Positions 1 through 8,758 of a stretch of DNA of 64,000 nt are shown piece by piece (the stretch's first letter is position 1; every line of letters begins with the position of its first letter). Position numbers and translations under genes: made by a program. Under the pieces are notes generated by a model. It did not search any database. It was not told where the DNA came from and saw only the letters and a program-made list of their open reading frames with translations. The DNA is from Actinomycetota bacterium (GTDB taxonomy: Bacteria; Actinomycetota; Acidimicrobiia; Acidimicrobiales; Iamiaceae), in contig JAHBSO010000006.1 of NCBI GenBank assembly GCA_019639075.1, positions 1 through 64,000 on the forward strand. Reading direction: 5' to 3'.

Positions 1-635
1 GGTCGAGGATCGTGGTCGCGTTCGTCTCGTCACCGACGCCGGGTGCGAAGCGGGTGCTGTTGACCGGTTGGTCGGTGGGACGCGGATCGTCCGGTGACTC
101 GTCGCGGTCGGCCAACACCGCATGGCGCCACCGGGTGAGCACCGCACGGGCGGAGCCGACCCGCAGCGGTGCGATGTGGTCCAACAGGGCGGCCTGGTCA
201 CGGGCCAGCTCTTCTTGGAGGCCGTGGCCGGCTTTGAGCATCGCCTTGACCTTGGCGGTGCCGATCACTCCGGATCGCCACGCCGCCGCGATCGTGTCGA
301 AGTGTTCGAGCGAGCCGTGCAGGCCCAGCAGGGTGTGGGCCCGGGGGCGGTCGGTCTCCGTGCGGGCACACAGCCAGGTCGCCATCGACCGGGCACCGTC
401 GAGCAGGTGGTCGAACCGACCCTCACCGACACCGGCGACCGTCGCCGCGGCGGCCTCGATCCGGTCCAACGCCGAGCACAACGTCACCACCGCCTGCTGG
501 CGCTCACCGACCGTGGAGCCGGCCAGGTCGCCGTCGAGCAGCGGCGCCAACTCGGTGAGCTGCGCGGCCAGGGACGCGAACGTGCCCGAAGGGTCGCTGA
601 ACTGGTTCGTCTCGCCTTCGACGTCCGCCGTCATG
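1..635 (-). CDS. DUF222-like protein, N-terminal part (runs off left edge)
   Basis: From the ATG at 633-635 the minus strand stays open to base 1, giving at least 211 codons that begin MTADVEGETNQF. The visible part is an Ala/Leu-rich helical protein with segments such as RSMATWLCART and AALLDHIAPLRVG. This resembles the DUF222 region that precedes an HNH nuclease domain in many actinobacterial proteins (13E12-like family), whose cellular role is unsettled. The HNH part, if present, lies outside the window, so the nuclease assignment is inference. The upstream side carries a 48-bp tandem S-type repeat, so the promoter must sit within about 70 bases of the start or inside the repeat. Confidence 0.6.
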
Positions 636-704
636 CCGATCAGTCTACCGAACACATGTTCGATCCAAACAGGAAACTTCGAGAGATCGTCGCCGGGTCG
701 GTCG

Positions 705-860
705 GGTTTCGACTGCGCTCGCTGGCGCTCGCTCCGCTCAACCAGCGGGGACGGTTTCGACTTCGCTCCGCAAGCTCCGCTCCGCTCAACCAGCGGGGAC
801 GGCTTCGACTTCACTCCGCAAGCTCCGCTCCGCTCAACCAGCGGGGACGGCTTCGACTTC
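705..860. repeat. S-type repeat, three 48-bp tandem units
   Basis: Units start at 705, 753 and 801, with a partial fourth at 849. Each begins GGTTTCGACT or GGCTTCGACT and ends in CCGCTCAACCAGCGGGGAC. The spacing is exactly 48 bp and units 2 and 3 differ at very few bases. The array ends 14 bp from the stop codon of the sulfotransferase gene. The reverse complement contains GTTGAGCGGAGCG, the same core as S copies elsewhere in the window. Confidence 0.9.
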
Positions 861-873
861 GACTCCGCGTCGG

Positions 874-2088
874 TCAGCCCACGAGGTCGGCGAAGCGCTC
901 CCGGAGCTCGGCCTCGTCGAGCCCGAAGTCGGCGGCGGTGTAGCGGTGGGTGCCGTGGGCGTGCCGGGGGTTCGCCTCGTCGTAGGCGGCGACGAACTCG
1001 GCGAGGTCGTCCGGGGGCTCGATGTCGGCGGCCCGGTACACGGTGCTGATCGCCGCCCCCGGGTCGGCGACCAGCTCCCGGTAGTCGAGGTCGACGACGG
1101 TGACCGCGGACGCCGACGGTCCCGAGCGGAACGATCGGGCGCGGCGGAGCCACCGCTCGGTCTGGTCGGCCTGGAAGCGGCCGACGTCGGCGGCGTCGAC
1201 GTCGTCGCTGAAGGTCGACCGGAACACCGCGAAGAGGCTCGCGCCGGATGCGATGGTCTCCACGATGTCGCGGTGGAGCACCACGACGACCGCACCCGGG
1301 AACGCGGTCGCCAGGGCGTCGAGCTCGGCCAGGTGGGGCGGGGCCTTGAGCACCCACCGGCGCCCGTCGGCGAGATCGAGCGCCTCGATGGCCGAGCGGT
1401 AGTTCCGGTAGGTGGGGCGCAGGTCCTCGCCCGCGAGCCAGTCGGCGTACGAGTCGAGCCGGGTCGTGGAGGTGAACGCCCAGTTGCGGAGGTCCGTGCC
1501 CATGGCGATGCCGCACTCCTCGGGCAACCGCCCGCCCGAGTCGTGGATGGCGCGCAGCTCCGGGTTGAGTGCGTGCAGCGTCCCTTGCGAGACGACGCTG
1601 GCGTCGATGAACCGCTCGCGTTCGTCGTCGTGCATGAGGGCGACCCGCCACGGTGCGGCGAGCTCGGCGGGCAGCGGCGCCCGGAGCCGTGGATCGGTGG
1701 CGAGGAGGCGGAACAGGAACGTCGTGCCCGTGCGCCACCCGCCGGTGATGAAGATCGGCGGTGCGATCGGTGTGCGGGCCTCCGTCGGGTGCTCCTCCCG
1801 GAAGCGCGACATCGCCGCGCCGGCGCGCAACCGGCCGATCGCCGTCCGGGCCGCGTGCAGCGTCCCCATCGCGTTGAGGCGTCCGTCCTGGACCGCCGAA
1901 CCGAGGTAGTGCTCCGAGCCCGATCGCCAACCGCTGTCGAAGCGGTCCTCGTCGCCGTCCGATCGGGCGGCGACGCCGGCGATGTGGTCGACGTCGAGTC
2001 GGTAGCGCTCCGGCCGTGTCCGGAGATCCTCCTCCGCGGCGGCGAGGGCGGCCAGCGCCGCGTCGGTGCGTGGTGCGGGGCGCCACAT
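874..2088 (-). CDS. sulfotransferase family protein
   Basis: A 404-residue protein predicted to move a sulfuryl group from PAPS to a hydroxyl acceptor. Its 5'-phosphosulfate loop is ITGGWRTGTTFLFRLL at about residues 114-129. A second PAPS-binding stretch, VVLHRDIVETIASGASL, lies in the C-terminal half, and ERWL and YRELVADP follow as in actinobacterial stf proteins. No signal peptide is visible, so it is probably cytosolic. The ATG at 2088 is only 2 bases downstream of the stop of the DUF1214 gene, so the two form a pair, an arrangement often seen in actinobacteria. The acceptor is unknown (sterol, lipid or xenobiotic). Confidence 0.85.
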   Translation of the reverse strand: MWRPAPRTDAALAALAAAEEDLRTRPERYRLDVDHIAGVAARSDGDEDRFDSGWRSGSEHYLGSAVQDGRLNAMGTLHAARTAIGRLRAGAAMSRFREEHPTEARTPIAPPIFITGGWRTGTTFLFRLLATDPRLRAPLPAELAAPWRVALMHDDERERFIDASVVSQGTLHALNPELRAIHDSGGRLPEECGIAMGTDLRNWAFTSTTRLDSYADWLAGEDLRPTYRNYRSAIEALDLADGRRWVLKAPPHLAELDALATAFPGAVVVVLHRDIVETIASGASLFAVFRSTFSDDVDAADVGRFQADQTERWLRRARSFRSGPSASAVTVVDLDYRELVADPGAAISTVYRAADIEPPDDLAEFVAAYDEANPRHAHGTHRYTAADFGLDEAELRERFADLVG

Positions 2089-2090
2089 GC

Positions 2091-2966
2091 TCAGCCCCAG
2101 GCGTCGGCGACGGCGCAACGGCGGACCGTCGGGAGCTCCGGCTCGCTGGCCGGCTGGAGGAACCGGAACACGAACAGGCCGAAGGACCGACCCTCGGTGT
2201 CGAGCCAGTCGCCATGCGTGCGGACCCCGTCCGCGGCCGGTCCCGTGGCGGAGACGACGAACCGGTAGCGGCCGTCGACGACGCGGGCCGTGCCGTCGGT
2301 GTACGACACCGACCGGGACCGGTGGTCGAGCGAGTTGAGGAACCGGCTGTAGAGCAGCACGTTCCAGTAGCGGCTCGGTGGCGCCGTGCCCTCGATCACC
2401 AGGGCCTCGCCCTCGTCGAGGCTCCACGACCCGCGCAGGTAGTGGATCCCGGGCTCGGTGAACGCAGCTCCGGCCGCCATCTCGGACCAGTGCCGCACCT
2501 CGTTCGGTGCCTCGACGTCGTCCGCGATCGCCGTCGTCCACGCCGAGGGGAACGAGGCGACCACCGACCCGAGTCGGGTGAGGCGCCGCCCGAACCGGTC
2601 GGGGTCGATCACCGGGGTGGGCCGTGGATCGCCGAGCGGCTCGATCCGGCACCGACCGAGGGCGTCGTCCGCCGTGCCCTGGTGGAACTGGCGGACCCAC
2701 ACCGCCGATGCCCCGTCCGGCATCCGGAGCCAGTCGCTCCCGTCCCCGGGCTCGTCCGGTGCGATGGTGATCGCGAACGAGCCGTCGTCGATGGTGATCT
2801 CGTCGCTGTCGATGCGCGCCCCCGCCGTGGCACCGAACCCACCCGTCGACGAGTAGACGGTGACGGACTGGTAGACGGCGTCACCGATCGAACCCGTGAT
2901 GCGGTACGAGCGGTCGTCGCGGATGTCGGCCACCCAGTACCGGAAGGCCGGGTTGTCCATGAACAT
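2091..2966 (-). CDS. DUF1214-type protein, surviving 291-codon frame
   Basis: The intact frame starts at ATG 2966 (MFMDNPAFRYWVADIRDD) and encodes a beta-rich protein with the DUF1214 look: RSYRITGSIGDAVYQSVTVY, GSWSLDEGEALVIEG, then PPSRYWNVLLYSRF near the C terminus. The family is widespread in actinobacteria and has no agreed function. Upstream, the same frame continues with coherent coding sequence for about 62 codons but contains no ATG, GTG or TTG, and is cut off from an ATG at 3173 by a TGA. The present product would therefore lack a conserved N-terminal part. It is translated just before the sulfotransferase gene (2-base gap). Confidence 0.6.
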   Translation of the reverse strand: MFMDNPAFRYWVADIRDDRSYRITGSIGDAVYQSVTVYSSTGGFGATAGARIDSDEITIDDGSFAITIAPDEPGDGSDWLRMPDGASAVWVRQFHQGTADDALGRCRIEPLGDPRPTPVIDPDRFGRRLTRLGSVVASFPSAWTTAIADDVEAPNEVRHWSEMAAGAAFTEPGIHYLRGSWSLDEGEALVIEGTAPPSRYWNVLLYSRFLNSLDHRSRSVSYTDGTARVVDGRYRFVVSATGPAADGVRTHGDWLDTEGRSFGLFVFRFLQPASEPELPTVRRCAVADAWG

Positions 2967-3173
2967 CTTCTCGCGCCACCCGTTGAAGGGGACGAGCTCC
3001 GGGCGGGCCCGGTCGACCTCGAAGTGACCGAGCTGGTTGTTCAGCCCCCGCAGCAGCGCTCGGAACGCATCAGCGCGCTCGACGGGATCGAGCTCGGCGG
3101 TGTCGGCCGCGAGGCGGTCGCCCGCATCTCGGAGCTTCTCGACGAACTCGTTTCACGCCCCGTGTGCGTCCAT
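2967..3173 (-). pseudogene. severed 5' part of the DUF1214 gene
   Basis: Reading from ATG 3171-3173 gives MDAHGA, then TGA at 3153-3155, then NEFVEKLRDAGDRL and on in frame into the intact DUF1214 frame. A Trp codon (TGG) at the TGA would restore one continuous protein of about 360 residues. No standard start codon lies between the TGA and 2966; only CTG codons occur. This is either a true nonsense mutation or a sequencing error. Confidence 0.6.
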
Positions 3174-3218
3174 CGCGGCGAACGGTAGCCCGACCGCTCC
3201 GGCGCCGGGTCGGGCGCT

Positions 3219-3521
3219 TCAGCGACGCGAGGTCGTCGGGACGGGGCAGGCCCCCTTCAGCCGGTCGGCCCGGCGGATGAGGCCGAGGCCGTACCCCGTC
3301 CCGACGACCCAGGCGACGCTGATCACACTTCCGGCCACCCAGGTGTGCTCGCGCAGGACGACGCCGAACGAGGTGCCGGCGAGCACCGAGGCGAGGACGG
3401 CGAGGGTGAGCGGGAGGTGGCACGGACACAGGAGGAACGACCACAGGAGCCAGGCCCGACCGCGCCGCTCCGATGCCGCGGCCTCGGGCAACGTGATGAC
3501 GTCCTCGGCGGGCATCGTCAT
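3219..3521 (-). CDS. MerE-like mercury transport membrane protein
   Basis: A 100-residue protein with two membrane segments, about residues 24-45 and 60-82. The first carries the motif LLCPCHLPLTLAVLASVLAG, with a CPC-HLP core as in the small mercury carrier MerE, followed by REH and a second helix ending in RRADR. Such carriers bring Hg(II) or organomercury into the cytosol for reduction. The start at 3521 is chosen because GGAGAGGA precedes it with suitable spacing; an upstream in-frame ATG at 3566 overlaps an operator-like palindrome instead. No merA, merB or merR gene is visible nearby, so the substrate is inferred from the motif and operator only. Confidence 0.65.
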   Translation of the reverse strand: MTMPAEDVITLPEAAASERRGRAWLLWSFLLCPCHLPLTLAVLASVLAGTSFGVVLREHTWVAGSVISVAWVVGTGYGLGLIRRADRLKGACPVPTTSRR

Positions 3522-3564
3522 GGTCGGGTTCCTCTCCGTCGTTCGACGGGTGGCGGTCTCGTCC

Positions 3565-3580
3565 ATACCCGGGAGGGTAT
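3565..3580. promoter_or_regulatory. MerR/CsoR-type operator palindrome
   Basis: ATACCCGGGAGGGTAT is an inverted repeat with 6-bp arms and a 4-bp centre, 44 bases upstream of the chosen merE-like start. GTACCC/GGGTAC-like dyads of this type are bound by metal-responsive MerR-family regulators. The regulator gene is not in the window. Confidence 0.5.
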
Positions 3581-3656
3581 CAACCGAACGTCTCGGGCGG
3601 GGCGCGGGCCGTCGCGGGCTCGTAGCGTGCGGGTCGATCGACAAGGACGTGGACCC

Positions 3657-4130
3657 GTGACCGACACCCTCCGAAGCCGCCGACTCGCCGTGCTCGAGGA
3701 GCACTTCCGCTCCGAGGTGGACCACGACTGGGACGCCTGCCTGGCGACGTTCCGCGACGTGCCCCGCTACGAGATCGTCGCCACCGGCCAGGTCCACGAG
3801 GGTGCGGACGAGGTGGTCGCCTACCACCGGGCCCAGCGCACCGCGTTCCCCGACCAGCGCCACGAGAACGTGCGGATGCACGTCGCCGACGACGACACGA
3901 TCGTCTCGGAGTTCGACCTCCTCGGCACCAACACCGGCGAGTTCCTCGGCATGGCGCCCACCGGACGATCGTTCCGGGTGGCGGTGATCGCGGTGTTCAC
4001 CTTCGACGGCGACCGGATCACCAACGAGCGCGTCTACCTCGACGGGGCCAGCCTCCTGCGCCAGATCGGCCACGAGGACCTGTTGCCCCTCGCCGGCACC
4101 GAGCGGTTCGGCGCCGCCGAGATGCGCTGA
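3657..4130 (+). CDS. SnoaL-like / ester cyclase family protein
   Basis: A 157-residue cone-fold protein of the SnoaL/NTF2 superfamily. Typical elements are an N-terminal helix (RRLAVLEEHFRSEVDHDWDA), the central strand-helix VVAYHRAQRTAFPDQRHENV, and TNTGEFLGMAPTGRSFRV, which is close to the ester-cyclase signature GEFMGxPPTGK. The GTG at 3657 follows AAGGA at a workable distance and gives the start MTDTLRSRR. Family members cyclise polyketides or act as small-molecule isomerases; the substrate here cannot be read from the sequence. It is divergent from the merE-like gene and lies ahead of the large lipoprotein gene. Confidence 0.65.
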   Translation: MTDTLRSRRLAVLEEHFRSEVDHDWDACLATFRDVPRYEIVATGQVHEGADEVVAYHRAQRTAFPDQRHENVRMHVADDDTIVSEFDLLGTNTGEFLGMAPTGRSFRVAVIAVFTFDGDRITNERVYLDGASLLRQIGHEDLLPLAGTERFGAAEMR

Positions 4131-4203
4131 CACGGCGTCATCGCCGACCGACTGGCCGGGAACCCGAGGATGTGCTCTGGTTTGGGGGACGAGGAGGGGA
4201 AGC

Positions 4204-6417
4204 ATGGGTGCACTCAGTCGGAGGACGTTCGTGGCGGGGTCGGTCGGGGTGGCCGGATCGCTGGCGCTCGGCGCGTGCGACCCGCGCCGTGGGCCGTGGG
4301 GGTGGATCGGTGGGACCGACCTCCGACCGCGCCGGTTGCTCGGGGCGCTCGCATCGCCGGGCAGCCGCGGCCTGGTCGACGAGGGGCTCTACCAGCAGCG
4401 CGTGGCGAACTACCTCGGCCTCGCCACCTCGGGGCTCAACCCCGGCAGCCCCACCGGCATCGCCGCCCACCTGATCCGCGCCGAGCGGGATCCGAGCTAC
4501 ACGTGGGACATCGAGCGGGTGACCGTCGACGGGCTGGGTGGGGTCTGGAACCAGATCGACACCTGGCAGGACACCCGCGACTTCAACCTCATGTACCTGC
4601 ACTGGGTGCTCGCCTACGGCCGGGGTCCGACCCCGATGACGACGCTCGACTCCAGCGTCATCGCCGCGATCAAGGCCCGGATGCTGGCCAACCGCTACCG
4701 CTACGACGACCCCAAGCCGGCGGGCCGGGTCGACAACCAGTGGTTCTGGTCCGAGAACCACGTGATCATCTGCCTCGTCAACGAGTACCTGGCCGGCCAG
4801 CGGTTCCCCGACGACGTCTTCGAGATCACCGGGCTCACCGGCCGCGAGCACATGGGCCGGTCCCGGCAGCGGATCCTCGACTGGGTCCACGAGCGGGCGA
4901 GGTTCGGGTTCTTCGAGTGGCACAGCAACGTCTACATGCTGAAGAACCTGTCGCCGCTGCTGACCCTGGCCGAGCTGGCCGACGACCGGGAGCTCGTCCG
5001 GGCTGCCGGTATGGCGCTCGACCTCGTCCTGCTCGACATCGCTGCGCACCTCCAGAACGGCTGCTACGCGGCGCCCCGCGGTCGAACGTACAAGAAGGAC
5101 AAGATGACCGCGCTGGACGAGGACACGTTCAGCAGCGCCAAGTTCCTCTTCGACGACACGACCTACCCGTACCAGTCGAACACCGACAACGGGGCCACCT
5201 ACCTGTGTGCGGCCAAGCGCTACCGGCCGCCGCAGGCGATCCTCGACATGGCGACCGCGCCGTCGCCCGGGGTGACCCGGGAGCGCCACGGGATCTTCGT
5301 CGATGCCGCGGCGCCGGTCACCCCCGATCCGGTGGCGCCGTTCGGCTACGACTTCGCCGATCCCGACAACCTGACCTTCTGGTGGTCGATGGGCGCCCTC
5401 GGCATGTGGCAGGTCGCCGGCATCAGCCTGTCCGAGGCCGAGGCGCACGACCTGTACAGCGCGCCGATCCTCGCCGAGGTGAAGCTGCTCGCGGACCTCA
5501 ACGGCCGCGACCCCGACCGGGTCCGGGCGTGGGAGCAGAAGAACGAGGCCATCGTGAACTTCGGCTTCCTCAGCGAGGCCAACACCTACGCCTGGCGGGG
5601 CGACTCGATCGCGCTCGCGTCGGTGGTCGACCACCGGTTCGGCAAGATGCGCGACCAGGTCCACGCGTGGGTCGCGCAGATCGATGCCGAGGCGCTGGTG
5701 TTCACGACGCACCCGGTGACCGAGCCGGCGAGGTCCACCGACTGGGGCAACGACGGGAAGCCGGGCTACTGGACCGGCGAGGCGTCGATGCCCCGGTCGG
5801 CGCAGTTCGAGCGGACCGGCATCCACATCTACCAACCGGCCTGGGACGCCAACACCGACGCGCTCCTCTGGGCGGTGTTCGGCTACCGGGACTACACCCA
5901 CGCCTACGTGCCCCAGGACCGCTTCGACGAGGTCGTGCAGTCCGGGCACTGGACGTTCGCCCGCAAGGGCTCCGGCTTCGTCGCGCTGTGGTCGTGGCGC
6001 CAGCCCGAATGGCGGATCTACGACCCGGCCGTGAACGCGACGAACGGCATGACGAAGCCGTTCGACCTCGTGGCCCCCGGTGGCCCCGACAACGTGTGGA
6101 TCGTCGAGGTCGGCGAGGGTCCCGCGGCGGGCTTCGCCGCCTGGCAGGCCTCGATCCTGGCCGACGAACCCGACGTGGTGCGCGACGCCGACGGCTTCAC
6201 CGTCGGGTGGACGTCCCCGTCCGCCGGTGCGCTCGGCTTCGGGTCGACCGCGCCGTTCACCGTCGGCGGCCAGGTCCAGCAGCTCTCGGACTTCCCCCGC
6301 CACGAGTCGAAGTTCGGCACCGTCGACCGCCTGGCCACGCGGTACCGCCTCGGCGACCGCAACGCCCGCCTCGACCTCGACTTCGACCACGGCCAGCGCC
6401 GGGTCTGGAGCCGCTAG
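4204..6417 (+). CDS. large Tat/lipoprotein-type secreted protein of unknown function
   Basis: A 737-residue protein. GAGGAGGGG precedes the ATG. Residues 1-25 form a twin-arginine plus lipobox signal (LSRRTFVAGS, then LALGAC), so export through Tat and lipid attachment are likely. The middle is rich in Trp, Tyr, His and Asn on predicted helices (NQWFWSENHVIICLVNEY, FFEWHSNVYMLKNLSPLL, DNLTFWWSMGALGMW), and the C-terminal third looks like beta structure. That architecture recalls polysaccharide lyases with an alpha/alpha toroid followed by a beta domain, but I recognise no catalytic signature. I see no obvious enzyme partner; its stop shares the tetranucleotide CTAG with the convergent oxidoreductase gene. 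Confidence 0.75.
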   Translation: MGALSRRTFVAGSVGVAGSLALGACDPRRGPWGWIGGTDLRPRRLLGALASPGSRGLVDEGLYQQRVANYLGLATSGLNPGSPTGIAAHLIRAERDPSYTWDIERVTVDGLGGVWNQIDTWQDTRDFNLMYLHWVLAYGRGPTPMTTLDSSVIAAIKARMLANRYRYDDPKPAGRVDNQWFWSENHVIICLVNEYLAGQRFPDDVFEITGLTGREHMGRSRQRILDWVHERARFGFFEWHSNVYMLKNLSPLLTLAELADDRELVRAAGMALDLVLLDIAAHLQNGCYAAPRGRTYKKDKMTALDEDTFSSAKFLFDDTTYPYQSNTDNGATYLCAAKRYRPPQAILDMATAPSPGVTRERHGIFVDAAAPVTPDPVAPFGYDFADPDNLTFWWSMGALGMWQVAGISLSEAEAHDLYSAPILAEVKLLADLNGRDPDRVRAWEQKNEAIVNFGFLSEANTYAWRGDSIALASVVDHRFGKMRDQVHAWVAQIDAEALVFTTHPVTEPARSTDWGNDGKPGYWTGEASMPRSAQFERTGIHIYQPAWDANTDALLWAVFGYRDYTHAYVPQDRFDEVVQSGHWTFARKGSGFVALWSWRQPEWRIYDPAVNATNGMTKPFDLVAPGGPDNVWIVEVGEGPAAGFAAWQASILADEPDVVRDADGFTVGWTSPSAGALGFGSTAPFTVGGQVQQLSDFPRHESKFGTVDRLATRYRLGDRNARLDLDFDHGQRRVWSR

Positions 6418-7775
6418 AGCCGGACGGTCTGCTGCGTGTGGGCCGCGGTCATCGCCGCGTAGGCGATCCGGTGGCCCTCCAGGCTCGACCGCGCCGACGC
6501 GGAGGGCTGGGTCCCGGACCCGATCGCCCGGAGGAAGTCCCGTAACAGCGGGGCCTCGCCGCCGCCGTGGCCGTCGTAGGCGGTCGGCACCTTCAGGTCG
6601 CGCACCCGGCCGGTGCGGTGGTCGGCGACCTTCAGCCACCCGTCGAGCGCGTGCAGCTCGCCCCACGCCGAGCCGTGCGTGCCGCTGACCCGCACCGTCC
6701 GCATCGACCGGTGCGAGCACGATTGGAGGGTGAAGTTGGCGAGCACCCCGTTGGCGAAGGTGATCGACACGGTCTGCGCGGAGGGCTGGTCGTTGTCGGC
6801 GACCCGGTAGGCGCACTCGCCCCACCGGGTCGTGCGGAGCGCGTGATCGAGGCCCTCGGGCGTGTGGTCGTCGGTGACCGCGGCGACCGGCCACCGCCAC
6901 CACTCGAGGCGCTGCTTCGCCGCCGACGGGACCCGGTCGGAGGCGAGCAGCTTGGGTCGCACCGCGCGCAGCGCCTTCGCCGCCGACCCCAGCCCGATCG
7001 GACGCTCGGCCATGGCCAGGTCCGACAGCAGCGGCGTGAGGTCCCGGTAGGTGGCGACCGCGTCGTAGGGGCAGGTCGCGGCGTGGGGGCAGCCGTCGAT
7101 GCAGTGCTGCGGCGCGCCCTCGGGTGCGTTGCGTTCGGTGAGCTCGGTGGGGCGGAGGTGCGACGACACCGTCTCGGCCCGGGCGTCGGCGAGCCAGGCC
7201 AGCAGGTCGAGGTCGTGGCACGACTTCTGGAGCAGCCAGGGCACGGTGCTGCGCCGGGTGTGGCCCCGGACGTAGGAGTGGGCGTAGTGCCAGAACGCGA
7301 CGTTCTCGGCGAGCTGGATCGAGACGAGGTCGCCCAGCTCACCCGACCGCACCACGTCGTCCAGCGCCGAGAAGAGGTTGGAGTAGCGGTACACCTGGCA
7401 GACGCCGACGACGAGGCCGCTGGACTCGGCCGCCTCGACGATGCGCACGGCGTCGGCCTCGTCGAGGGCCATCGGCTTCTCGAGCAGCACGTGGTAGCCG
7501 GCCTCCAGCGCGAGGAGCGTGGGCTCGACGTGGTGCGCGTCGCCGGTGGCGACGATCGCGTAGTCGGCCATCCGTGGCTGCGCGAACAAGTCGTCCCAGC
7601 CGGCGAAGCACTGGTCGGTCCGGAGCGAGTACCGGTCGGCGAACCGGTCCCGCCGTCCCTCGTCCGGATCGGCGACCCCCACGATGCGTCCGAGGTCGGG
7701 CTCGTCGAGCAGGAGCGTGGCGTAGGCGTCGTAGCCCCGGTCACCCGCCCCGATCACCACACCCGTCGACGACAT
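6414..7775 (-). CDS. Gfo/Idh/MocA family oxidoreductase
   Basis: A 453-residue NAD(P)-dependent dehydrogenase of the glucose-fructose oxidoreductase/inositol dehydrogenase family. The nucleotide fold starts at residue 5 (GVVIGAGDRGYDAY). YHVLLEKPMALDEADA carries the family EKP lysine, and NVAFWHYAHSYVRG plus SCHDLDLLAWL form the substrate side. A small cysteine group (HCIDGCPHAATCPYDA) in the middle is seen in a subset of the family. The ATG at 7775 is preferred; a GTG at 7790 would add five residues. It acts on a sugar or cyclitol that cannot be named. Its stop codon and that of the convergent lipoprotein gene are the two strands of one CTAG. Confidence 0.85.
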   Translation of the reverse strand: MSSTGVVIGAGDRGYDAYATLLLDEPDLGRIVGVADPDEGRRDRFADRYSLRTDQCFAGWDDLFAQPRMADYAIVATGDAHHVEPTLLALEAGYHVLLEKPMALDEADAVRIVEAAESSGLVVGVCQVYRYSNLFSALDDVVRSGELGDLVSIQLAENVAFWHYAHSYVRGHTRRSTVPWLLQKSCHDLDLLAWLADARAETVSSHLRPTELTERNAPEGAPQHCIDGCPHAATCPYDAVATYRDLTPLLSDLAMAERPIGLGSAAKALRAVRPKLLASDRVPSAAKQRLEWWRWPVAAVTDDHTPEGLDHALRTTRWGECAYRVADNDQPSAQTVSITFANGVLANFTLQSCSHRSMRTVRVSGTHGSAWGELHALDGWLKVADHRTGRVRDLKVPTAYDGHGGGEAPLLRDFLRAIGSGTQPSASARSSLEGHRIAYAAMTAAHTQQTVRL

Positions 7776-7800
7776 CGCCCCATGATGCACCGCGGGTTCG

Positions 7801-8742
7801 TCAGTGCGACGAAGATGCCGCGGGGCGTGCGGCGTCGAGCCGGTGGAGGAGGTCGACGAGCCAGCGCGTCGCCGGGCTCGGGTCGCGTCGGTGCACGGCC
7901 ATGACCTCGATGCGATCGGTGGGCATCGGGAGGTCGTGCGCGACCACGCCGAACGACGGGCCGAGCGTCGTCACCAGCCGCCGCGGCGCGATCGCCACGA
8001 CGTCGGACCCGGCCACGATCGCCAGCGCCGTGGTGAAGCGGGGCACCGAGGCGACCACCCGCACCGGACGGGACCGGCGGCCGGCCGACTCGATGTCGAG
8101 CGTGCGGAAGTCCCCGGTGACCGACACGACGACGTGGTCGAGGGCGCGGTGGGCGTCGAGGGTGAGGCGTTCGGCGGCGGCAGGATGTCCGGCCCGGATC
8201 GCGAGGCAGTAGGTGTCCTCGAACAGGAGCTCGGCGGTGACGTCGCGTGGGAGTCGGGCCCCGAACCGCCCGAGCACGACGTCGGCCTCGTGGCGGCGGA
8301 GCGCCTCGATCGCGTCGTCGCCGAGGCGCTGGTCGACCGACGTCCGACAACCCGGGGCGTGGGTCGCCATCCGGTCGACGAGCTCCGGGAGCAGGATCGT
8401 CGTCACGTGGTCGGGTGCGCAGATCCGGAAGGTGTGCCGGCCGGTGGCGGGGTCGAAGTCGTCGTCGATGCCCAGCACGGCCGACATCGACGCCAGGAGC
8501 TGGTCGACCCGGGGGCCCAGCTCCAGCGCCCTGGGCGTCGGTTCGAGGCCGTGCGGTCGACGGACGAAGAGCGGGTCGTCGAGGAGGTTCCGCAGGCGTC
8601 CGAGCGCGTGGCTGACCGCCGACTGGCTCATCCCGAGGTGCTCGGCGGCCACCGTGGTCCGACGGTGGCGGAGCAGCTCGCGCAGCACGAGCAGCAGGCC
8701 GCCGTCGAGCCGTCTGATCTTCTCGTCATCGATATCGCTCAT
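7801..8742 (-). CDS. LysR-family transcriptional regulator
   Basis: A 313-residue regulator with an N-terminal winged helix (residues about 15-75, recognition region TTVAAEHLGMSQSAVSHAL, then LLDDPLFVRRPHG). A periplasmic-binding-protein-like effector domain follows. It is divergent from the quinone oxidoreductase gene with only 48 bases between the starts, the usual layout for a LysR regulator that controls its neighbour and itself. The effector is unknown. The neighbouring cyclase suggests an aromatic or cyclic acid pathway, but this is inference. Confidence 0.88.
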   Translation of the reverse strand: MSDIDDEKIRRLDGGLLLVLRELLRHRRTTVAAEHLGMSQSAVSHALGRLRNLLDDPLFVRRPHGLEPTPRALELGPRVDQLLASMSAVLGIDDDFDPATGRHTFRICAPDHVTTILLPELVDRMATHAPGCRTSVDQRLGDDAIEALRRHEADVVLGRFGARLPRDVTAELLFEDTYCLAIRAGHPAAAERLTLDAHRALDHVVVSVTGDFRTLDIESAGRRSRPVRVVASVPRFTTALAIVAGSDVVAIAPRRLVTTLGPSFGVVAHDLPMPTDRIEVMAVHRRDPSPATRWLVDLLHRLDAARPAASSSH

Positions 8743-8758
8743 GCACCGGTTTCGCTTC

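Noticed and set aside
705..860. CRISPR array
   Set aside because: The 48-bp units are contiguous with no unique spacers and no cas gene; likewise the 33-bp units at 50412-50510.
3153..3155. TGA read as selenocysteine in the DUF1214 gene
   Set aside because: No selenocysteine insertion hairpin is apparent just downstream, and the context fits Trp better than Cys.
4138..7221. Very long open frame on the minus strand opposite the large lipoprotein gene
   Set aside because: Arg/Pro/Gly-rich composition without domain signal; a by-product of third-position GC bias. The lipoprotein frame on the plus strand has a signal peptide and ribosome site.
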